NCBI GenBank assembly: GCA_945952045.1
Contig: CAMFHE010000004.1
Location: 124,001-188,000 of the forward strand
From: an uncultured Rhizobium sp.
GTDB lineage: Bacteria; Pseudomonadota; Alphaproteobacteria; Rhizobiales; Rhizobiaceae
Direction: 5' to 3'
DNA: 64,000 nt
The first letter of the stretch is position 1; every line of letters begins with the position of its first letter. Positions 57,499 through 64,000 of this stretch are shown here, piece after piece. Both the position numbers and the translations under genes were made by a program. The notes under the pieces were generated by a model. That model did not search any database. It was not told the DNA's origin and saw only the letters and a program-made list of their open reading frames with translations.

Positions 57499-59601
57499 GT
57501 GGCCTTGCTTTCCAACCTCAAGATTGCGCATCGCGTTCTGTTGCTGGCGCTGGTGGCGCTGGCCGGGCTTGCGGCCGTTTCCGCAATCTTTCTGGCGCAG
57601 CGGCAGATCGAGGCCGGCTACCGCGCCGAGGCCGACCGGCTGGTCGGACAGCAGGTGGAACTGACGCGGCTGCGCGACGACGTGCGCGACGCCTTGGTCG
57701 CCACCCAGACCTTTCTCCTGACCCGCGAGACGCAGGCCGCCGAGCGCTTCCAGGCAAGCCATGCCAGCGCCACCGCCCGCGTCGATACGCTTACCCGCGC
57801 CGCGACCGCCGCGCAGGCAACCGAGCTTTCGCAGCTTGAAACCGGGCTCGGAACCTATGCCAAGGCGTTCGACGTGCTGGTGCGCAAGGATACCGAACTC
57901 GGCCTGACGCCGGATACCGGCCTGGAAGGGGCGATGCGCGAGGCGGTGCATTCCATCGAAAAGCAGCTGGAAACCGCCGAGGATGCCGAGTTGCGCGTCT
58001 CCATGCTGATGCTGCGCCGGCACGAGAAGGATTTCATCCTGCGCCGCAATGCCGATTACATCGAAAAGCATGCGGCGGAAGCCGAGAAATTCTCCGGCAT
58101 GATCAAGAAGGTGTTCAAGCCCGGCGCGCAGCGCATGCGGGTGATGGAAGCCCTCGACGTCTATGCCAACGCCTTCCGCCTCTATGCCAAGGGCACGCTC
58201 GAAGAGGCCGCCGCCCGCAAGGAACTGACCGGCGCCTATGACGCGCTGCAGCCGGTGCTGGCCGGCATCCTCGATCACTACGCCAGAGACGAAGCGGCGA
58301 CAAAGCTCGAGAATGCCCGCATCTCCAGCCGCAATCTGGCGATCGTCACCGCACTGATCTGTCTCGCCGTCGGGCTGATCCTCGTCTGCGTGCTGATCGT
58401 CGGCCGTTCGATCAGCCGTCCGATCCTGTCGCTGGTCGGCGCCATGGGCGATCTGGCCGGCGGCGATACCAGCCGCGCCGCCCCTGGCCTTGGCCGTCGC
58501 GACGAAGTCGGCCGCATGGCGAAGGCGCTGGAAGTGTTTCGTGAAAGCGCCATCGAGCGCATCCGTCTCGAAGACGAGGCGGCGCAAGCCCGCGCCAATG
58601 CCGAGACAGAACGCACCGCCATGCAGGAAGAGGCCGAAGCGCGCGCCCGCGAGCATCTGCGCCGCGCCACCGGCGCGCTCGCCAGCGCCCTGCATCGTCT
58701 AGCCGGCGGCGACCTGTCGTTCACGCTTTCCGACCCCTTCGCGCCCGATTTCGAGGCGTTGCGCGCCGATCTCAATGCCGCACTCGCCCAGCTTTCCGGC
58801 GTCATGACCGAAATCGCCTTCGCCAGCCACCGCATCGACGAAGGCAGCCGCGAGATCAGCGGCGGCGCCCATGCGCTGGCCCAGCGCACCGAGCGTCAGG
58901 CCGTGGCGCTGGAAGAAACGGCAGCCGCACTCGACGAAATCACCGTCAACGTCAAGCGTTCGGCCACCCGCGTCGAGGAAGCCCGCGATGTCGCCGACCG
59001 GGCGCGCGGCAGCACCGGAACCGGGACGAAACTGGTGGACGACGCCGTGCAGGCCATGGGGCGCATCGAAACCTCGTCGCAGCGCATCTCGACCATCATC
59101 GCCGTCATCGACCAGATCGCCTTCCAGACCAATCTTCTGGCGCTGAATGCCGGCGTCGAGGCGGCGCGGGCGGGTGAGGCGGGACGCGGTTTCGCGGTCG
59201 TTGCCCATGAGGTGCGCGAACTGGCGCAGCGTTCGGCCAATGCCGCCAAGGAAATCAAGACGCTGATCGAAAGTGCCGCCGGCGAAGTGGAAGAGGGCGC
59301 CCGCCATGTCCGCGACACAGGCGCGGCCCTGCATGAAATCGGCCGCCACGTCACGGCGATGAACGAGCATATGCAGGCGATCGCCATCGCCTCGCAGGAG
59401 CAGTCTGCCGGCCTTGCCCAGATCAACGCCGCCGTCAATCAGATGGACCACGACACGCAGCAGAACGCCGCCATGGTCGAGGAAAGCAATGCCGCGACGG
59501 CGGTTCTCGCCAATGAGGCCGCGCGCCTGCGTGCCAGCCTTTCCGCCTTCCGCCTGCGCGATGAAAACGCCGGCCGCGAGCCGATGCGGCTCGCCGGCTA
59601 A
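57499..59601 (+). CDS. Methyl-accepting chemotaxis protein (HBM sensor)
   Basis: A 700-residue chemoreceptor. After a first transmembrane helix ([19 protein letters not shown]) the periplasmic region of about 250 residues has the [18 protein letters not shown] signature of the helical bimodular (HBM) sensor, known to bind small organic acids in other bacteria. A second membrane segment, HAMP and the signalling tip [19 protein letters not shown] follow. The GTG at 57499 is chosen because GGAG is 8 bases upstream; the GTG at 57472 has its GGGAG immediately adjacent, which is too close. It is convergent with the CYTH/CHAD gene, with overlapping stop codons. Confidence 0.9.
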   Translation: MALLSNLKIAHRVLLLALVALAGLAAVSAIFLAQRQIEAGYRAEADRLVGQQVELTRLRDDVRDALVATQTFLLTRETQAAERFQASHASATARVDTLTRAATAAQATELSQLETGLGTYAKAFDVLVRKDTELGLTPDTGLEGAMREAVHSIEKQLETAEDAELRVSMLMLRRHEKDFILRRNADYIEKHAAEAEKFSGMIKKVFKPGAQRMRVMEALDVYANAFRLYAKGTLEEAAARKELTGAYDALQPVLAGILDHYARDEAATKLENARISSRNLAIVTALICLAVGLILVCVLIVGRSISRPILSLVGAMGDLAGGDTSRAAPGLGRRDEVGRMAKALEVFRESAIERIRLEDEAAQARANAETERTAMQEEAEARAREHLRRATGALASALHRLAGGDLSFTLSDPFAPDFEALRADLNAALAQLSGVMTEIAFASHRIDEGSREISGGAHALAQRTERQAVALEETAAALDEITVNVKRSATRVEEARDVADRARGSTGTGTKLVDDAVQAMGRIETSSQRISTIIAVIDQIAFQTNLLALNAGVEAARAGEAGRGFAVVAHEVRELAQRSANAAKEIKTLIESAAGEVEEGARHVRDTGAALHEIGRHVTAMNEHMQAIAIASQEQSAGLAQINAAVNQMDHDTQQNAAMVEESNAATAVLANEAARLRASLSAFRLRDENAGREPMRLAG

Positions 59602-61052
59602 GACTTGCCCCGCCAGAAGCGCTTGGCGTCGATAACCTCGTCGAGCGCATTCTGGGCGGCGCGGATCAGCGCCTCCTTGTCGCCGGTTGCGATCAGGTCT
59701 TCGACGCCCGGCTGGTTTTCGAGGCCGAGCGTTTCGACCAGCGCATGGCCGGTCGCGAGGTCGTTCAGCGAACCCAGATGTTCCTGCAAGGCCTCCATCG
59801 CCTCGGTGAAGGCGCGGCGGCGGCGTTGGCTGCGCTTGTCGTTATAGAGAACGGCGAAGAATTCGGCGGCATAGCGCAGCTTCTTGGCGTCCTTGCGCGC
59901 CTCGTGACGGTGCAGGTCGTCGAGTTCGGAGAGGTCGGCGCCATGTTTCTTCAGCTTGCGGCGACGACGATCGAGCACGCCGCTGGCGAAATCGCTGACC
60001 GTTTCCAGCGGCTCGTCGGCGGTTGCGAGATCGGGATCGATCTGCAGCCATGCGGCCAGATCGAGGCCAAGCGCCAGCGCGCGCGGCGATTTCAGCGTTT
60101 CGATCACGGCGTCGTAACGCTGGCTTCGCAGGTCGCGCAAGCGAACGCGCAACCCCTCATGCCGCGCCTTGCGGGTGAGAACGTCGAGATCGCGGACTTC
60201 GCCGAGCAGGCCGGCGAGCCAGCGCAACTCCTCCTTCAGCCGCAGGCTTTCCGGGCCGAGCAGCAAGGGCTTGTAGAGCGTGAAGGCCGAGCGCAGACGC
60301 CGCAAGCCGACGCGCGCCTGATGCAGCGCATCCGCATGGCGGCGATGCAGCAGAATGTCTTCGTTGAGGCGAAACTGGCGCAGACAGTTTGCGGCGATAA
60401 TGCGGAAGCTCTCGGCGACATCGGCCTGCGGCGACAGCGCCACCGGCTCGGCCTTGACCATCGCCGGCTGCGCCTCCGTCAGCCGGAAGCCGCGCTCGCC
60501 CTTGGACATGACGGCGATGCGCACCGGCGCCGCAGCCGCAATACGCCGCGCCAGCGCAAACAGCGCCGCCGCATCGCCCTGCGTCAGCGTCAGCGCGATT
60601 TCGCAGAGCGGCGACTGGCGCTCGCCGGCGACGACGAGGCCGCGATCCAGCGTCACCTCCACCTGCGACCCGCCATCCGCGACCTTCCAGACGAGGCGGT
60701 GATTGCGCAGCTCGAACAGCGGCACGATTTCCGGCAGCGCCGCGCCGGCATCTGAAAACAGCGCCGCAAATCCATCCAGCACCGGCCTGAGACCATCGAC
60801 CGGCATATCCCATTCCTGATGGGGAAACGGCCCGTTTCCAGCCGCCGCCGTGCGCACCATCTGCGTATGATGCCCGCCGGCCTCGCGGATGCGCAAGCCG
60901 ATGCCGGCCGCGAGCAAGGCGCGCGACGGCGTATCGAAATAGACCGAGCGATGCAGATGCGCCTGCGGCGTCGCCGAAAACGGCTCCAGCGCCAGAAACG
61001 CCTCGATGCTGTCGGGCGCGATTTCCAGCTTGAGTTTGGTCCGGGCGGTCAT
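59598..61052 (-). CDS. CYTH and CHAD domain protein (inorganic triphosphatase type)
   Basis: A 484-residue protein with an N-terminal CYTH domain (residues about 1-195, opening [12 protein letters not shown] with the ELEIK-like motif) and a C-terminal CHAD domain (about 225-480) rich in conserved histidines, as in [21 protein letters not shown] and [13 protein letters not shown]. Such proteins hydrolyse triphosphate (YgiF), and CHAD binds polyphosphate. The placement just downstream of a full C-P lyase operon suggests phosphate metabolism, although nothing links them directly. The start at 61052 follows GGAGATGGA. The stop overlaps the convergent chemoreceptor stop (CTAA). Confidence 0.88.
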   Translation of the reverse strand: MTARTKLKLEIAPDSIEAFLALEPFSATPQAHLHRSVYFDTPSRALLAAGIGLRIREAGGHHTQMVRTAAAGNGPFPHQEWDMPVDGLRPVLDGFAALFSDAGAALPEIVPLFELRNHRLVWKVADGGSQVEVTLDRGLVVAGERQSPLCEIALTLTQGDAAALFALARRIAAAAPVRIAVMSKGERGFRLTEAQPAMVKAEPVALSPQADVAESFRIIAANCLRQFRLNEDILLHRRHADALHQARVGLRRLRSAFTLYKPLLLGPESLRLKEELRWLAGLLGEVRDLDVLTRKARHEGLRVRLRDLRSQRYDAVIETLKSPRALALGLDLAAWLQIDPDLATADEPLETVSDFASGVLDRRRRKLKKHGADLSELDDLHRHEARKDAKKLRYAAEFFAVLYNDKRSQRRRRAFTEAMEALQEHLGSLNDLATGHALVETLGLENQPGVEDLIATGDKEALIRAAQNALDEVIDAKRFWRGKS

Positions 61053-61204
61053 TCCATCTCCATGCATGACGAAAGAGGTGGCACGCAAAGCTGACGACCG
61101 ACTGAAAGCGGCCGTTCAGACAGCGTAACACAGCGCCGCTGAATGAAAATGGCTGTCGTCATCCACGTGCAGAGACAGTCGATGCGGTGCGCGATGCAGC
61201 CCCG

Positions 61205-63937
61205 TCAGCCGGCGCTGGCGGAGGCCAGATCCAGCACCGTGCGCACCTTGCTGGCGAGATCTTCGATGGTGAAGGGCTTGGTCAGCAGATGGGTGTGCGG
61301 TTCGAGAATGCCGTTATGGACGATGGCGTTGCGGGTATAGCCGGTGGTGTAGAGCACCGGCACGGTCAGGCCGAGATCGCGCAGGCGATCGACGAGTTCG
61401 CGGCCGGACATGCCGGGCATGACGACATCGGTGAACAGCAGCGAGATCGACTGGCCGCCGGCAACGATCCTCAGCGCATCGACGCCGCTGACCGCCTCGA
61501 TAACGGTATAGCCGAGATCGCGCAGTGCATCGACGGAAATGGCCCGGACGCGCTCGTCATCCTCCACCACCATGACGACCTCTTCCGCCCGCCCGGGCGA
61601 GACGCGCTGCGGCGCCGCGATCCGGTCCAGCGGCGCATCGCCGTAATGGCGCGGCAGGTAGACCTTGACGGTCGTGCCGACCTTCGGCTCGGAATAAAGC
61701 CTGACGCTTCCGCCCGACTGCCGCACGAAGCCATAGACCTGGCTCAACCCCAGCCCCGTGCCCTTGCCGACTTCCTTGGTGGTGTAGAAGGGATCGAAGG
61801 CCTTTTCCATCACCGCTTCTTCCATGCCGAAGCCGGTATCGGTGACGGCGATCAGCACGAACTGGCCGGTTTCGAGGCCCGCCTCGCGCGCGTAACGATC
61901 GTCGACATAGGCGTTCGAGGTCTCGATGGTCAGCCGACCGCCCGTGGGCATGGCGTCGCGGGCGTTGACGCAGAGATTGAGCAGGGCGCTTTCCAGCTGC
62001 GCCGGATCGGCATTGATCTGCCATGCGCCGGCCGACATCACGGTCTCAAGCGCGATGGTTTCGCCAAGCGTTCGGCTGAGCATCTCGCTCATGCCGCTGA
62101 CCATGCGGTTGGGGTCGAGCGGCTGCGGCGCCAAGGGCTGACGGCGGGAAAAGGCGAGCAGGCGCTGCGTCAGCGTCGCGGCGCGCTGCGCGGCATCCAT
62201 CGCGCCATCGACGAAACGGCCGACATCGGTATCGCCACGCGCCAGCCGCCGCTGCAGCATGGAAAGGCCGCCGAGAACGACGGCCAGCATATTGTTGAAA
62301 TCATGGGCGATGCCGCCGGTCAGCTGGCCGACGGCCTCCATCTTCTGCGCCTGGCGCAGTTGCTCCTCTGCCTTGGCGCGCTCGGCCACTTCCTCCACCA
62401 CCCGCTCCTCGAGGGTGGCGTTCAGCGCCTGCAAGGCGGCTTCGGCGCGGCGGCGCTCGCCAAGCTCGGTCTCGAAGGCCTTGAACAGCCGGGCATTGTC
62501 GATTGCCGTCGCCGCATGGCCGGCAATGCCGAGCAGCGCCGTCTCATGCTCCGCCCCGAAACGGCCGGTTTCCTTGTGGCCGAAGAACAGCCCGCCCAGC
62601 ACCTCGCCGGAGCGCGACACGACCGGCACCGCCAGATAGGAGCGCACGGGAAGATGGCCCGGCGGCATGCCCTTGTGCGGCGCGGCCAGCCCGTAGCGCC
62701 TGTCCCTGAGGATATCGTCGGAGCGAACGACGCCTTCGCCGTGAAAGGTCGGCTTGAAGACGGCCGTGGCGCGCGGCATCGGAAAGTTCTCGAAGGCGTT
62801 GCGCGAGGCTCCTGACAGGGCATACAGCATGTAGCTGCCGCCACTGGCATCCAGCACATTGTAGAAGAATGCGCCGAATTCCGCCCCCGACAATTCGACG
62901 CCGGCATCGGTGACCGTCTGCACGATCTTTTCGAGATCGAGTTCGGCGGCAATCGCAGCACCCGTGTCGTTCATGATCTTCAGGTGGCGTTCGGCCTTCT
63001 TGGCGGCCGTGATGTCGCGCACGGTGCCGACGAACCGCACCCGTCCGTCATCCGATGTCACGAGGTCGCCATTGGCCGCGATCCAGCGCTCGCGATGATC
63101 GACAATGCCGATCGTGCGGTATTGCACGGCGAAAGGCTCCGTCGCCGTGCGGCTGACGGCGGCCTGCACCGCCTGGTCGGCGGCCGCGCGGTCCTCGGGA
63201 TGCAGCCCGGCGAGAAAGGCGCTTTCATAGGTCACCTCCGCCTCGGGCGGCAGGCCGAACAGTTCCTTGCAGCGCACATCCCAGGTCAGGCGATTGGCGG
63301 CGATGTCATAGTCGAAAATTCCGATGGTGGCGGCGTCTGCGGCAAGTTTCAGCCGCTCGGCCGCCTCGCGCGCCGTCTGCTGCGAGCGCACGCGCTCGAT
63401 ATGCGCCCAGCTTCGCTCGGTGACCTCGCGCAGCAGCGCCAGTTCCGCCGTCTTCCAGTCATGCGGCAGCTTGTGATGGATCGCCATCAGCGCCGTCAGC
63501 CGCCCGAGCTTGACCAGCGGCATGCAGATGGTCGCCGATACGCCGATGGCCTGAAAGGTCGCGGCCTCTACCGGCGTCAGTTCGGCCGCGATATCGTTGA
63601 CGACGAGCGGCCGGCCGCCATGCAGATCGGCGACCGCGCGCGTTCCGAACGCGGCGAGGCTGTAATAGCCGCGTATGCTGGGTGACCCCGGCGCGCTCCA
63701 GTCGCCGCGAATGGTGAAATGATCCTCATCCGGCTCCATGTCGGCATAGGCGCAGATGGAGACGCCGAGATAGTCGCCGACCATTTTCGTGGTGATGGCA
63801 AGGATGTCGTCGGCATCGGCGCTAGGGGCGGTTGCCTTGCCCAGACGGTCGAGGAAGCGCAGGCGCGCCTCGCTTTCGGCAAGCGGATGCGCGCTCCCGC
63901 CATCCGCCGCGCTGTCTCCGTCTTCCTGGATGGCCAC
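61205..63937 (-). CDS. Hybrid sensor histidine kinase (GAF-PAS-GAF-HisKA-HATPase-REC)
   Basis: A 910-residue soluble kinase. Domains in order: GAF (about 30-185), PAS (about 195-315), GAF (about 335-495), HisKA with H545 in GGIAHDFNN, HATPase (about 590-770) with DTGFGM and GTGLGLS, and a receiver domain with D837 in [10 protein letters not shown]. No membrane segments are present, so the signal is internal. The start is taken as GTG at 63937, with GGAGA six bases upstream; an ATG at 63988 is the longest reading but has no ribosome site. No separate response regulator is adjacent. Confidence 0.88.
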   Translation of the reverse strand: MAIQEDGDSAADGGSAHPLAESEARLRFLDRLGKATAPSADADDILAITTKMVGDYLGVSICAYADMEPDEDHFTIRGDWSAPGSPSIRGYYSLAAFGTRAVADLHGGRPLVVNDIAAELTPVEAATFQAIGVSATICMPLVKLGRLTALMAIHHKLPHDWKTAELALLREVTERSWAHIERVRSQQTAREAAERLKLAADAATIGIFDYDIAANRLTWDVRCKELFGLPPEAEVTYESAFLAGLHPEDRAAADQAVQAAVSRTATEPFAVQYRTIGIVDHRERWIAANGDLVTSDDGRVRFVGTVRDITAAKKAERHLKIMNDTGAAIAAELDLEKIVQTVTDAGVELSGAEFGAFFYNVLDASGGSYMLYALSGASRNAFENFPMPRATAVFKPTFHGEGVVRSDDILRDRRYGLAAPHKGMPPGHLPVRSYLAVPVVSRSGEVLGGLFFGHKETGRFGAEHETALLGIAGHAATAIDNARLFKAFETELGERRRAEAALQALNATLEERVVEEVAERAKAEEQLRQAQKMEAVGQLTGGIAHDFNNMLAVVLGGLSMLQRRLARGDTDVGRFVDGAMDAAQRAATLTQRLLAFSRRQPLAPQPLDPNRMVSGMSEMLSRTLGETIALETVMSAGAWQINADPAQLESALLNLCVNARDAMPTGGRLTIETSNAYVDDRYAREAGLETGQFVLIAVTDTGFGMEEAVMEKAFDPFYTTKEVGKGTGLGLSQVYGFVRQSGGSVRLYSEPKVGTTVKVYLPRHYGDAPLDRIAAPQRVSPGRAEEVVMVVEDDERVRAISVDALRDLGYTVIEAVSGVDALRIVAGGQSISLLFTDVVMPGMSGRELVDRLRDLGLTVPVLYTTGYTRNAIVHNGILEPHTHLLTKPFTIEDLASKVRTVLDLASASAG

Positions 63938-64000
63938 CGAAAGTCTCCGCCTTGCACCGACGAACGCCAAAGCGGCTCTCGCATCCATGCGAAACTAGCG

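Overview
The window looks like part of a secondary replicon (large plasmid or chromid) of a GC-rich alphaproteobacterium, most likely Rhizobiaceae. The evidence is a complete repABC operon (32940-36701, minus strand) with a RepB/RepC-gap antisense RNA and three copies of a parS-like palindrome, RIME-like intergenic palindromes, rhizobial CTTGAC-type and EcfG-type promoter motifs, and a gene set (DUF982, DUF2834, dCache chemoreceptors, C-P lyase) typical of that family. No rRNA, tRNA, CRISPR array or insertion sequence was seen.

Layout. 1-8603: a sugar ABC binding protein (cut by the window edge), an SDR dehydrogenase, a sulfurtransferase, small regulators, a membrane diguanylate cyclase, an RHH/PIN toxin-antitoxin pair, and a dioxygenase-hydrolase fusion on the opposite strand. 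8875-10548: ureidoglycine aminohydrolase, then a compact unit of its own promoter, a folded RNA of about 130 nt, an intrinsic terminator and a DUF3800 gene. 10596-24538: a mixed run of PLP enzyme, lipoprotein, manC, a LysR/EamA pair, small membrane proteins, an overlapping three-gene cluster of unknown function, a dCache chemoreceptor and a LysR regulator. 24798-26294: mmsA. 26821-32816: a minus-strand carbohydrate cluster (MBL hydrolase, shikimate-dehydrogenase-like enzyme, cupin phosphoglucose isomerase, RpiR regulator, SDR, GNAT). 32940-36701: repABC. 37132-38823: amidase. 39262-44212: the prkA-yeaH-spoVR stress operon behind a near-ideal EcfG promoter motif. 44385-46319: small secreted and molybdenum/redox proteins. 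46650-57345: a full C-P lyase operon (phnF divergent from phnGHIJKL, a hexapeptide transferase, phnCDE, phnMN) with a Pho box and a PhnF-type operator in the shared intergenic region. 57499-63937: an HBM chemoreceptor, a CYTH/CHAD protein and a hybrid histidine kinase.

How parts work together. The phn genes import phosphonates (phnCDE) and release phosphate by C-P bond cleavage (phnGHIJKLMN). The motifs suggest activation by PhoB under phosphate starvation and repression by PhnF. prkA-yeaH-spoVR appears tied to the general stress response. Two chemoreceptors, a diguanylate cyclase and a hybrid kinase add environmental sensing. The strongest candidate for a little-described system is the RNA-terminator-DUF3800 unit at 9719-10548: the RNA can close an 8-bp outer stem, form two inner hairpins with complementary loops, and end at an intrinsic terminator a few bases before the protein start, an arrangement resembling RNA-protein toxin-antitoxin loci.
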